From Limosilactobacillus difficilis (lineage in GTDB: Bacteria > Bacillota > Bacilli > Lactobacillales > Lactobacillaceae), in NCBI RefSeq assembly GCF_947387495.1, contig NZ_CANDNU010000001.1:34669-98668 (forward strand): DNA of 64,000 bases, in the 5' to 3' direction. The translations under genes were made by a program, and so were the position numbers. This document shows, in pieces, positions 46,684 through 55,106 of this stretch. Every line of letters begins with the position of its first letter. The first letter of the stretch is position 1. The notes beneath the pieces were generated by a model that worked only from the letters and a program-made list of their open reading frames with translations, did not search any database and was not told the origin of the DNA.

Positions 46684-47310
46684 GATTGAGAAATACATGA
46701 GCGTCGTTCCGATTAAAACGAAGAAGTGCCAAATCAAATGGGTATAAGCAGTTGGAAAGCTGTAAAGAATGGCACCAAGGGTAAAGACGATCCCGCCGGC
46801 TAACAATAAGCTGAAGCCTAAAGGTCCCAGGCTTTGCCAAAGCGGGAAAAAAGCGCAGATACATAGCCAACCCATTGCGACATATAGGATTGTGGAAATT
46901 TTACTTTTACCTGCTTTCTTTAGGCGAATCGCCTTATGAACTACTCCTAGAATAGCTAAGAACCAGATGACACCGAAAATGGTCCAGCCCAGCCAGCCGC
47001 GAATGGCCAGCAGACAATAAGGTGTGTAGGTTCCGGCGATGACCAGGAAGATCATTGTATGATCAAAAATCCGAAAAACGTGTCGGGCGCGGGTGTAGAT
47101 CAGGGCATGGTAAAGACACGATGAGAGGTAAAAAAGAATCAGGATACTGCCATAAATCGTGAAAGTGACGATTCTAACCGGATTACCGGTGTGGACGGCT
47201 TTGATAATGAGTAGAACCAGGCCAATAATTGAAAGAATGGCTCCCAAACCATGGCTGATCGCGTTGCCAATCTCTATCAGCAGGGTCTTTTTTGAATTAA
47301 CAGTGGTCAT
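46669..47310 (-). CDS. trhA: Hemolysin III / TrhA (PAQR) family membrane protein
   Basis: This 213-residue protein has seven membrane segments and the conserved residues of the hemolysin III branch of the PAQR family: ISHGLGAILS near the N-terminus, SCLYHAL, DHTMIFLVIAGTYTPY, and HLIWHFFVLIG at the end. The histidine and aspartate residues probably bind zinc. Members affect membrane fluidity or fatty-acid homeostasis. ATG 47310 has GGAGGAGG upstream. There is no terminator between it and dfrA. Confidence 0.88.
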   Translation of the reverse strand: MTTVNSKKTLLIEIGNAISHGLGAILSIIGLVLLIIKAVHTGNPVRIVTFTIYGSILILFYLSSCLYHALIYTRARHVFRIFDHTMIFLVIAGTYTPYCLLAIRGWLGWTIFGVIWFLAILGVVHKAIRLKKAGKSKISTILYVAMGWLCICAFFPLWQSLGPLGFSLLLAGGIVFTLGAILYSFPTAYTHLIWHFFVLIGTTLMYFSILLCC

Positions 47311-47421
47311 TTAATGGCAAACCTCCTCCAGCAACTGTCACTGATTAAATGAAATCATTTAGAACTTCTGTTATACTGATCGTAACGTGGTTTTTGGACC
47401 TTAGTAATATTAAAAATGCGC

Positions 47422-47450
47422 TTGCTAGTTTTGAAAACTAGATATATTAT
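47422..47450 (+). promoter_or_regulatory. Promoter of the DegV gene
   Basis: TTGCTA (47422-47427) and TATTAT (47445-47450) are 17 bp apart, about 35 bp ahead of the start. Confidence 0.65.
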
Positions 47451-47486
47451 AGCATAAATGAATATTCTAGGAAGTGTTATGTTCCA

Positions 47487-48329
47487 ATGGCTAAAATTAA
47501 AATTGTGGCTGATTCATCAGCCGGCTTAACTGATGATGAAATTAAAAAGTATGATATCACAATTATTCCTTTAAACGTGATGATTGATGGTACGATCTAT
47601 GTCGAAAGGGAAACAATCACCAATGAACAATTCCCGAAGATGATGGCAAATGCGAAATCTTTACCGACCACTTCCCAACCGCCAATTGGCAAATTTGTGG
47701 AAGCATTTGATCGGCTGGGTCAGGACGGTAGCGAAGTCCTTTGCGTGACCATGATGGCATCGATTTCGGGAACCGTTCATACTGCCGAACAGGCGGCAAA
47801 TATGTCTAAAACTAAAGTTACGGTTTACGATTCCCAGACAACGGATCGGGGAATGGCTTTTCAAATCATCGAAGCAGCCAAAGTGATCGAGGCTGGTGGA
47901 ACAGTTGATGAAGCTATTGCCCGGATGAAAGAGGTTCTCAGCAAATCAAAGCTGTATTTAGCAATTGACAATCTGCATAATTTAGTTGCAGGTGGACGGA
48001 TTAACCGTTTTGCCGGTGCTTTGTCGAGCCTTTTAAATATCAAGGTTATGTTGCAAGTTTATGATGGGCAAATTCATATCGCCATGAAGGGCCGCGGCAC
48101 CAAGGCCATTCACAAAGAATGGGATAAAATTCTGAAAAACATGAGTGAAGGGCCGGCTGTGAAGGCGATCGGTATTTCGCACGTTGAGGGCATGAAAGAG
48201 GTTAACCGTCTGAAAGAACGTTTGACGGAACTCTACCCGAAGATTCCGATCGTGGTGCGGGAAACAGTTCCAATTATTGCCACCCATACGGGAATGGGTG
48301 CTTGTTGCTTGTTGTACTTTACTGAATAA
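47487..48329 (+). CDS. DegV family fatty-acid-binding protein
   Basis: This 280-residue two-domain protein resembles DegV/FakB, which presents fatty acids to the kinase FakA for phosphorylation. It has the N-terminal VADSSAGLTDDEI block, the PTTSQPPIG loop that covers the lipid head, and the C-terminal IATHTGMGACCLLY with the conserved histidine and glycine. Bacteria often carry several copies with different fatty-acid preference; which one this is cannot be told. Confidence 0.9.
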   Translation: MAKIKIVADSSAGLTDDEIKKYDITIIPLNVMIDGTIYVERETITNEQFPKMMANAKSLPTTSQPPIGKFVEAFDRLGQDGSEVLCVTMMASISGTVHTAEQAANMSKTKVTVYDSQTTDRGMAFQIIEAAKVIEAGGTVDEAIARMKEVLSKSKLYLAIDNLHNLVAGGRINRFAGALSSLLNIKVMLQVYDGQIHIAMKGRGTKAIHKEWDKILKNMSEGPAVKAIGISHVEGMKEVNRLKERLTELYPKIPIVVRETVPIIATHTGMGACCLLYFTE

Positions 48330-48338
48330 GAACTATTT

Positions 48339-48375
48339 AAGGCTGCGTGAACCATCAGGATTACGCAGCCTTGCT
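48339..48375 (+). terminator. Terminator after the DegV gene
   Basis: AAGGCTGCGT (48339-48348) pairs perfectly with ACGCAGCCTT (48363-48372). The following sequence GCTTATT is only weakly T-rich. Confidence 0.6.
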
Positions 48376-48396
48376 TATTAAAGGAGAGGTTTAAGC

Positions 48397-49341
48397 TTGA
48401 AAAAGGTCGTCAAAATATTGGTTGGCTTGGTCATTCTCATGCTGATTGCCGCTACGGCTTACTGGTTCTATCTGAATCGGCCGGTAAATAGTACTTCATC
48501 AAAAAGTGTCCAAAACCGTCCTCGCCCTGCTAAGCACGTTAAAAAGCGTGTACGTCTTTATGCAATTGGCGACTCCTTAACTTATGGACAGGGTGACGAG
48601 AAGAAAGACGGCGGCTATGTCGGCATCATTGATCAAAAAATTCATAAACACTATCATACCAAAGTGACAAGTGTTAATTATGGTGTCAGTGGGGATCGCT
48701 CCGATCAAATACTCGCACGCTTGGAGAGCCAGAAGAAGATGCGCCGCGATTTACGCAAAGCTGATGTCATCACCATGACAGTTGGTGGCAATGATCTTAT
48801 GCAAACGCTAGAAAAGAACATTACCAGTAATAACAAGCAAGCATTTGACAGTCAGGTGGCTAAAAGCGGGAGTACTTACCAAGCAAAATTGACGAAATTG
48901 ATGAACACCATCCGTCAAGAAAATCCTCGTGCCCCAATCTTTGTTCTCAGTATTTACAACCCAGTTTACACTTACTTTGCCAATGTTACTTCCATCACCC
49001 GCTCCATTGCCCAATGGAACCGTTTAACCAGTGAGACAGTTGGTGAGTATCGCAACAGCTACTTTGTTAATATTGACCACCTGATGTCTTACGGACAGTA
49101 CCAAACAAAAGCTTCGCGGCAAAAACTCGTTCACGCAGCTCAAAAGAGCAACAGTAATTCAATGACCCAGAACCAAGTCACTAGCATTCTCAACCACCAG
49201 AATCACAACCTTAACGAATATATCTCAACTGATGACAATTTCCATCCGAACCATCGTGGCTATGTGAAGATGGCAAATCACCTTTTTAAAGTCATGCAGC
49301 GCCATGATAGCTGGGCTTACCAGCAGAAGGGGGAACAATAA
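48397..49341 (+). CDS. SGNH/GDSL hydrolase with N-terminal membrane anchor (YpmR-like)
   Basis: This 314-residue protein has an N-terminal membrane anchor or uncleaved signal (residues 5-27) and an extracellular SGNH lipase/esterase domain. Motifs are the nucleophile Ser60 in YAIGDSLTYGQ, the oxyanion GGND block, and Asp280/His283 in DDNFHPNHRGY. The start is TTG at 48397 after AAAGGAGAGG. It is joined to ypmS with no gap, as ypmR-ypmS in Bacillus. The ester substrate is unknown. Confidence 0.88.
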   Translation: MKKVVKILVGLVILMLIAATAYWFYLNRPVNSTSSKSVQNRPRPAKHVKKRVRLYAIGDSLTYGQGDEKKDGGYVGIIDQKIHKHYHTKVTSVNYGVSGDRSDQILARLESQKKMRRDLRKADVITMTVGGNDLMQTLEKNITSNNKQAFDSQVAKSGSTYQAKLTKLMNTIRQENPRAPIFVLSIYNPVYTYFANVTSITRSIAQWNRLTSETVGEYRNSYFVNIDHLMSYGQYQTKASRQKLVHAAQKSNSNSMTQNQVTSILNHQNHNLNEYISTDDNFHPNHRGYVKMANHLFKVMQRHDSWAYQQKGEQ

Positions 49342-49968
49342 ATGACTGAACAACGTCCAAATGCAGGCAAGAAACATAATTGGTGGAAATGGGCTTTTTT
49401 CTTACTTGTCGCTGTGATCCTACTAACCGGCGGCTTCCTCGCTCACAAGGTATTCGCTCCCGTTCCGTCTAATATGACTGGAACAGCAGCTTATCGAAAA
49501 ACAGACAGTGCGGTTCAAGTCAATTTAAACCGCAAACAGATCAACGCCCTTTCTGCCAATTACTTAAATCATTTTTTGCACAACAGCAAAATCAAATACC
49601 GTTTTATCGTCGGCCCAAAGTATGCCACTTTGATCGGTAAAACGAAGGTGCTGGGGGCGAAAGTGCAGTTTGCGCTCAATTGTGTTCCAAAACGCTTAGA
49701 TAACGGCAACGTCTTGTTAAAGGCAAAAGGACTTGCGGTCGGGCGTCTCAGCTTACCAGTTTCTTTTGTGATGGGCTATGTCAAAAATACTTATAAGTTG
49801 CCTAACTGGGTTTCCATCAATCAACGGCAGAAGACGGTTCTGCTGGATCTTAATAAATATAGCCGCAGCAAGGAACTGCATTATTCCGCCAAAGAAATCG
49901 ATATGGCTAGAGGCCGTTTTAAAATTCAGGTTTCAATTCCACCGCACCAGCAAATGCCAATTAAGTAG
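49342..49968 (+). CDS. YpmS family (DUF2140) membrane-anchored protein
   Basis: This 208-residue protein has a short cytoplasmic end, one membrane segment (about 18-38) and an extracellular domain of the YpmS/DUF2140 type with VQVNLNRKQINALSANYL and a C-terminal LHYSAKEIDMARGRFKIQ. The function is unknown. The start codon directly follows the stop of the SGNH hydrolase gene, so the two are translated together and probably act at the same surface. Confidence 0.85.
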   Translation: MTEQRPNAGKKHNWWKWAFFLLVAVILLTGGFLAHKVFAPVPSNMTGTAAYRKTDSAVQVNLNRKQINALSANYLNHFLHNSKIKYRFIVGPKYATLIGKTKVLGAKVQFALNCVPKRLDNGNVLLKAKGLAVGRLSLPVSFVMGYVKNTYKLPNWVSINQRQKTVLLDLNKYSRSKELHYSAKEIDMARGRFKIQVSIPPHQQMPIK

Positions 49969-49983
49969 GGAGGAGTCATAAGA

Positions 49984-50208
49984 TTGTATCGACAGAGTTT
50001 TTATCACTTCTTGATGACACTTCGGCAGCCCAATAAGCCCAGTGAAGTCGAGCAATTTGCCAACAATGCTTTTTTTGATTCAGCATTTCCTAAACAATCG
50101 CAGCGATTTGACGAAATTTCTCACTATTTGGAAGAAAATGCGGATTATTTGCCGGCCATGTCCATTTTCGACGATGCTTGGCAAATGTATATTGATAAAA
50201 TGAATTAG
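49984..50208 (+). CDS. YozE family (UPF0346) small protein
   Basis: This 74-residue SAM-fold-like helical protein has the family pattern [20 protein letters not shown] and [15 protein letters not shown]. The start is TTG at 49984 behind GGGAGGAG; no in-frame ATG gives the family length. The function is unknown. Its stop lies at the ribosome binding site of rbgA. Confidence 0.85.
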   Translation: MYRQSFYHFLMTLRQPNKPSEVEQFANNAFFDSAFPKQSQRFDEISHYLEENADYLPAMSIFDDAWQMYIDKMN

Positions 50209-50219
50209 GAGGAGATTTG

Positions 50220-51086
50220 ATGGCAGATATTCAATGGTTTCCAGGCCACATGGCTAAGGCTTTACGGCTGATCAGCGAGAAAATGCCGCAAGTGGATATT
50301 GTTTTCGAACTAGTGGATGCTCGCATCCCCTATTCATCGCAAAATCCCGAGGTAGCCGCAACTACCGGCAATAAACCGCGCCTTTTGATCATCACCAAGG
50401 CTGATCTGGCTGACCCTAACATTACCCAACAGTGGATCGATTATTTCAAACAACATGGCCTGCCAGCTATTGCCCTGGATTCTCGTGGCAATAAAATCAA
50501 GCATCAGCTGACAACAACGGTGCAGCGCATCCTGAAAGATAAAATAGAGGCTGAGCAGTCGAAAGGGATGAAAAAGCGGGCCATTCGGGCAATGTGTGTC
50601 GGCGTGCCAAACGTCGGCAAGTCGACGCTCCTCAACCATTTGGTCGGCAAAAACGTGGCCACAACTGCCAATCGACCTGGCGTCACGACTGGTCAGCAGT
50701 GGCTCCGTTCATCAGCAGATCTGGAACTGCTTGATACTCCAGGTGTCCTTTGGCCTAAATTTGCTAACCAAGACCAGGCCAAGCTGCTCGCAATCAGCGG
50801 TGCAATTAAGGATAGCCTTTACCCGAAAGACGATGTTGCGCTTTATGCGCTAAGATACCTGCGGCAGCATCGCCCGCAAGAGCTGATGAACCGTTACCAC
50901 TTGCAGGATCGTGATCTTGATGATGCTGTCAGCGATGCTGATCTTCTGCTGACAATTACCAGGAAAATGGGGTTTCGCGATGATTATGATCGGGCAAGCG
51001 AGCGGTTGATTTTTGAGCTGCGTCGTGGCAAATTGGGTCGTATTTCGCTGGAAAGTCCGCGGTATTTAAATGAAAGTCAGGATTAA
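50220..51086 (+). CDS. rbgA: Ribosome biogenesis GTPase YlqF/RbgA
   Basis: RbgA is a circularly permuted GTPase required for late 50S assembly. In the 288-residue protein the G4 motif ITKADL (near 55-60) precedes the P-loop [14 protein letters not shown] and the DTPGVLWP switch. The start MADIQWFPGHMAKA is characteristic. TTG 50217 also precedes ATG 50220; the ATG lies five bases after AGGAGGA. rnhB begins two bases after its stop. Confidence 0.95.
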   Translation: MADIQWFPGHMAKALRLISEKMPQVDIVFELVDARIPYSSQNPEVAATTGNKPRLLIITKADLADPNITQQWIDYFKQHGLPAIALDSRGNKIKHQLTTTVQRILKDKIEAEQSKGMKKRAIRAMCVGVPNVGKSTLLNHLVGKNVATTANRPGVTTGQQWLRSSADLELLDTPGVLWPKFANQDQAKLLAISGAIKDSLYPKDDVALYALRYLRQHRPQELMNRYHLQDRDLDDAVSDADLLLTITRKMGFRDDYDRASERLIFELRRGKLGRISLESPRYLNESQD

Positions 51087-51088
51087 GG

Positions 51089-51865
51089 ATGGCAAAGAGC
51101 AAACAGACTATCAAAGAGATCCGTCAGTTATTAGCCCAGGTTCAAGATAAACACGACCCAATCTTTGCCAGTCTGGCTGCGGATCCGCGTAAAGGAGTCC
51201 AGAAGGCGTTGCTGGTGGCAAAACGTCATCTTCAACAACAAGCAACAGCTCGGGCGGCCTTTCAAAAACGTTTTGTTTATGAGCAACAACTCTGGCAAGC
51301 CGGTAATCAATATGTCGCGGGAATCGATGAAGTTGGTCGCGGACCGCTTGCGGGACCAGTCGTCACATGTGCGGTAATCCTCGATCCGAGCTTTGACCTG
51401 GTCGCGGTAACCGATTCAAAACAGTTGACGCGTCACGAACGGGAGTCATTATACTTGCAGATTGTCAACGAGGCCGTCGAAGTAAGCATTGCCGTCAATG
51501 ATCACCAAGTCATTGACCGGCTCAATATCTACGCTGCAACCCAACAAGCGATGATACGATCGGTCCATCAGTTGCACCATCGGCCAAGCCATTTAATTGT
51601 GGACGCGGTGCCTTTAGCAACGAAGATTCCCCAAACGACCCTCATCAAAGGTGATCAAAAGAGCATCAGTGTTGCGGCAGCAAGTATTGTTGCTAAAGAG
51701 TACCGGGATCACTTGATGCGGGATTATGACCGCTTGTATCCTCAATACGGTTTTGCACAAAACATGGGTTATGGGACAGCAGCTCATCTCAAGGCCTTGG
51801 CACAGTACAAGGCCTGTCCGATTCATCGTCGTTCCTTTGCCCCGGTTCAGAAATATTTGCAATAA
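51089..51865 (+). CDS. rnhB: Ribonuclease HII
   Basis: RNase HII removes ribonucleotides embedded in DNA and RNA of hybrids. The 258-residue protein has an N-terminal extension (1-70) usual in Firmicutes and the catalytic DEDD residues, visible as GIDEVGRGPLAGPVV, the later IVDAVPL aspartate, and RDHLMRDYDRLYP. It directly follows rbgA, a conserved pairing. Confidence 0.95.
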   Translation: MAKSKQTIKEIRQLLAQVQDKHDPIFASLAADPRKGVQKALLVAKRHLQQQATARAAFQKRFVYEQQLWQAGNQYVAGIDEVGRGPLAGPVVTCAVILDPSFDLVAVTDSKQLTRHERESLYLQIVNEAVEVSIAVNDHQVIDRLNIYAATQQAMIRSVHQLHHRPSHLIVDAVPLATKIPQTTLIKGDQKSISVAAASIVAKEYRDHLMRDYDRLYPQYGFAQNMGYGTAAHLKALAQYKACPIHRRSFAPVQKYLQ

Positions 51866-51911
51866 GGTGCTGGTCGTTTTTTTCTCGTAACTTTGTTATG
51901 GGAGGAAAATT

Positions 51912-52781
51912 ATGATGAGACCACGAGATTTTTTGTTGCGTTTAGCCCTTTGCCAAGGGATTGGCATCGTTGGCAAGTACCGGCTTTGGCAAAACGCCAG
52001 CGACACTTACCAATTTGATGACCTTGCTAAAGTTGCGAACCAAAGCGGGCTTAGTTTGAAAGCCCAGACCGCATTATTTAATAACTGGACCAGTCCCTTA
52101 TTGGATCAAGCTGTCGCGCTCAACAAAGGGCAGGCCTTTATTACTATTTTGGATGATCAATATCCACAACTGTTGCGGGAAACGTATTGCCCGCCAATCG
52201 TGCTGTTTTACCGCGGCAATCTGACTTTACTAAGTGACCCGATCCTAGCTGTTGTCGGCAGTCGCCAAATGACCACTTACGGGAAAGCAGTGCTTCATGG
52301 CCTGATTCCAACAGTTGTCAAGCATCGGCTTACCATTGTCAGCGGTTTGGCACGCGGTATTGATTCCACAGCACAAGAATTAGCGCTGACATATGGCGGT
52401 CGGACCATCGGGGTCATTGGAACTGGTTTAGACCAAGCTTATCCGCGTGAAAACCAGCGTTTGCAAGCTGCGGTGGCTCACGATGGACTTCTGATTAGTG
52501 AATACCCGCTGGGAACCCCACCACTGGCTTGGCATTTTCCGGAGCGGAATCGCCTTATTGCCGGCCTTTGCCAGACCTGCCTCGTCGTTGAAGGGAAGAA
52601 GAAGAGTGGCAGCCTGATCACTAGCAACATTGCCCTCCAGGAAAACCGCAACGTTTGCGCGGTCCCGGGCCGAATTGATGCGCCCTTATCAGTAGGCTGC
52701 AATGAGTTGATCGCAGCCGGTGCCAAACCGGTTTTGTCGGCTAATGATCTTCTCAGCGAATTTCAATTTCCGCTTAAATAA
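51912..52781 (+). CDS. dprA: DNA processing protein DprA
   Basis: DprA loads RecA on incoming single strands during natural transformation. The 289-residue protein has the Rossmann-like core with VVGSRQMTTYGKA, SGLARGIDSTAQE and SEYPLGTPP. It has an N-terminal helical (SAM-like) extension. Two adjacent ATG codons at 51912 and 51915 both fit GGAGGA at 51901; the first is reported. DprA is often kept without a full competence set, so it does not by itself prove transformability. Confidence 0.93.
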   Translation: MMRPRDFLLRLALCQGIGIVGKYRLWQNASDTYQFDDLAKVANQSGLSLKAQTALFNNWTSPLLDQAVALNKGQAFITILDDQYPQLLRETYCPPIVLFYRGNLTLLSDPILAVVGSRQMTTYGKAVLHGLIPTVVKHRLTIVSGLARGIDSTAQELALTYGGRTIGVIGTGLDQAYPRENQRLQAAVAHDGLLISEYPLGTPPLAWHFPERNRLIAGLCQTCLVVEGKKKSGSLITSNIALQENRNVCAVPGRIDAPLSVGCNELIAAGAKPVLSANDLLSEFQFPLK

Positions 52782-52838
52782 ATCTTGCGCAATGACGCAT
52801 CATAGGGGCACATATATGGTAAGAAAGCAATTCTTAGT

Positions 52839-52867
52839 TTGACATCCACGAATTAATGCAATATGCT
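52839..52867 (+). promoter_or_regulatory. topA promoter
   Basis: A perfect TTGACA (52839-52844) and TATGCT (52862-52867) are 17 bp apart. The leader to the topA start is about 60 nt and contains an imperfect inverted repeat (52871-52909). Confidence 0.75.
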
Positions 52868-52935
52868 GATTTTGATTTGATCATCATTTTAATGATTGAT
52901 TTGTTCAAAAATTTTATGCAGTGAGGAGCCTGACC

Positions 52936-55053
52936 ATGGCAACCAAAAAAGCAACGAAAACAACGACAAAGCGACGGCCACGTACTAATACGCGCAAACT
53001 CGTAATCGTTGAATCGCCCTCAAAGGCCAAAACAATTGGCCGTTTCCTGGGACGAACCTATAAAGTTGTTGCAAGTTTAGGCCACATTCGTGACTTACCA
53101 AAGAGCCGGATGGGTGTCGAAATCGACAACAACTATCAACCTGAATATATTTCGATTCGCGGCAAAGGCGATGTGATTAAGGGTTTGCGACGTGACGCCA
53201 AAAACGCCAAAGCAATTTATTTAGCTTCTGACCCCGACCGGGAGGGGGAAGCAATTGCCTGGCATGTTTCGAATATTTTAAAGCTCGACCCCAAGGGAAA
53301 GAATCGGGTCACCTTTAATGAAATCACTAAGGACGCCGTCAAAGATGCCTTTAAAGAGCCGCGCTCGATTAATATGGACCTCGTGGATGCCCAGCAAGCC
53401 CGTCGGGTTTTAGACCGGCTAGTCGGCTATTCTATCAGCCCGATTCTTTGGAAGAAGGTCAAAACCGGTTTAAGTGCCGGCCGGGTTCAATCGGTTGCCC
53501 TTAATTTGATCATTAAACGTGAAGAAGAGATCCGCAAGTTTAAGCCGGTTGAATACTGGACAATTGACGCTGAATTTGCCAAGGGAGCTGAACGCTTTAA
53601 AGCCAGTTTCTTTGGACAAAATGGTAAAAAGCAAGATTTACATAACAATAGCGACGTCCAAAAGGTGCTCCGTCAGTTGGACAAAAAAGCGCCGTTTATG
53701 ATCAGCAAAGTTACTCGTCGTGAACGGCGACGGATGCCTCAACCACCATTTACAACGTCCACCCTTCAACAAGAAGCTAACCGGCGGTTAAACTTCCGCA
53801 CCCGCAAGACCATGATGGCGGCACAGCAACTTTACGAAGGCATTAACATTGGCCAAGGAGCCGCTGTTGGTTTAATTACATATATGCGGACGGACTCAAC
53901 GCGGATTGCTTCTGTTGCCAAGCACGAAGCATCTAAGTTTATTCATGAGAAATACGGTGCCAATTACGCAGCTGCAAAACCTGTAAAGGGCAAGTTGCAA
54001 GAAGGAGCTCAAGACGCCCACGAAGCAATTCGGCCCACGTCTGTTTACCGAACGCCGGCGGAGATGAAACAGTACCTGACCAGTGATCAATACCGACTTT
54101 ATTCACTTATTTGGTCACGTTTCGTTGCCAGTGAAATGACTGCCCAAGTTTTGGATACGATGAGTCTGACCATCAGCCAGAATTCAGTCGATTTTCGGGC
54201 GACGGGTTCTAAGGTAAAATTCCCTGGCTTTACCAAAGTTTATCACCGGACGAACAAAGATACTGATAACCTGCTACCTGAGTTAGCAGACGGCGATGCG
54301 GTGAAAATGGTTAAGGATGATCCAGCCCAGCACTTTACCCAACCACCGGCTCGTTATACTGAAGCCGCCCTGGTTAAAACACTTGAAGAAAATGGTGTTG
54401 GTCGGCCATCTACTTACGCGCCAACCCTGGATACCATTCAACGCCGTTATTATGTTCGCCTGGTGGCGCGCCACTTCGAACCGACTGAATTAGGCGAAAT
54501 CGTCAACAAAATTATTGAAAAACAGTTTCCAGAGATCGTAGATGTTAAGTTTACCGCCGACGTTGAAAAGCACCTTGACCAAATTGAAGAAGGAAAACGG
54601 CAATGGGTACAAGTCGTCGATCAATTCTTTCAACCATTTCAAAAAGAAGTGGACGCCGCCGAAAAGCAGGTTGAAAAGATCCAGATGCGCGATAAATTGG
54701 CAGGCATTAACTGTGACATTTGCGGTGCCCCAATGGTTGTTAAAATGGGGCGTTATGGGAAGTTTTACGCCTGCTCCCGTTTTCCAAACTGCCATAACAC
54801 GAAGGCCATCGTTAAAGACACCGGGGTTCAGTGCCCAAAATGTGGCAAAGGCACCGTGGTCGAACGCAAATCAAAAAAGAACCGAACCTTTTATGGCTGT
54901 TCGCGGTATCCTGATTGCGACTTCGTCTCTTGGGATCAACCGCTTGCACGGAAATGTCCAAAGTGTGGGCACTTCCTGGTAGTCAAAAAATTAAAGGGTG
55001 GGCAACAGATTGTCTGTCCGAATGGTGACTACAAGGAAAATGAACAAAAATAA
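52936..55053 (+). CDS. topA: DNA topoisomerase I
   Basis: TopA relaxes negative supercoils by a type IA mechanism. The 705-residue protein has an N-terminal Toprim ([25 protein letters not shown]), the nucleophile Tyr316 in [11 protein letters not shown], and three C-terminal zinc-ribbon motifs ([36 protein letters not shown]). ATG 52936 lies seven bases after GTGAGGAG; the GTG of that site is itself an in-frame start five residues earlier but would use no ribosome binding site. The gene has its own promoter. Confidence 0.96.
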   Translation: MATKKATKTTTKRRPRTNTRKLVIVESPSKAKTIGRFLGRTYKVVASLGHIRDLPKSRMGVEIDNNYQPEYISIRGKGDVIKGLRRDAKNAKAIYLASDPDREGEAIAWHVSNILKLDPKGKNRVTFNEITKDAVKDAFKEPRSINMDLVDAQQARRVLDRLVGYSISPILWKKVKTGLSAGRVQSVALNLIIKREEEIRKFKPVEYWTIDAEFAKGAERFKASFFGQNGKKQDLHNNSDVQKVLRQLDKKAPFMISKVTRRERRRMPQPPFTTSTLQQEANRRLNFRTRKTMMAAQQLYEGINIGQGAAVGLITYMRTDSTRIASVAKHEASKFIHEKYGANYAAAKPVKGKLQEGAQDAHEAIRPTSVYRTPAEMKQYLTSDQYRLYSLIWSRFVASEMTAQVLDTMSLTISQNSVDFRATGSKVKFPGFTKVYHRTNKDTDNLLPELADGDAVKMVKDDPAQHFTQPPARYTEAALVKTLEENGVGRPSTYAPTLDTIQRRYYVRLVARHFEPTELGEIVNKIIEKQFPEIVDVKFTADVEKHLDQIEEGKRQWVQVVDQFFQPFQKEVDAAEKQVEKIQMRDKLAGINCDICGAPMVVKMGRYGKFYACSRFPNCHNTKAIVKDTGVQCPKCGKGTVVERKSKKNRTFYGCSRYPDCDFVSWDQPLARKCPKCGHFLVVKKLKGGQQIVCPNGDYKENEQK

Positions 55054-55065
55054 TGTCCAATACAC

Positions 55066-55106
55066 CTTGCCACTGTGCTTTTGGAGCGCATTGAAGGGGT
55101 GTTTTT
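55066..55106 (+). promoter_or_regulatory. Hairpin overlapping the xerC ribosome binding site
   Basis: ACACCTT (near 55066) can pair with AAGGGGTGT (one bulged G), which contains the xerC Shine-Dalgarno sequence, and TTTTT follows right up to the ATG. It could act as a terminator after topA or reduce xerC translation by masking the binding site. Confidence 0.45.
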
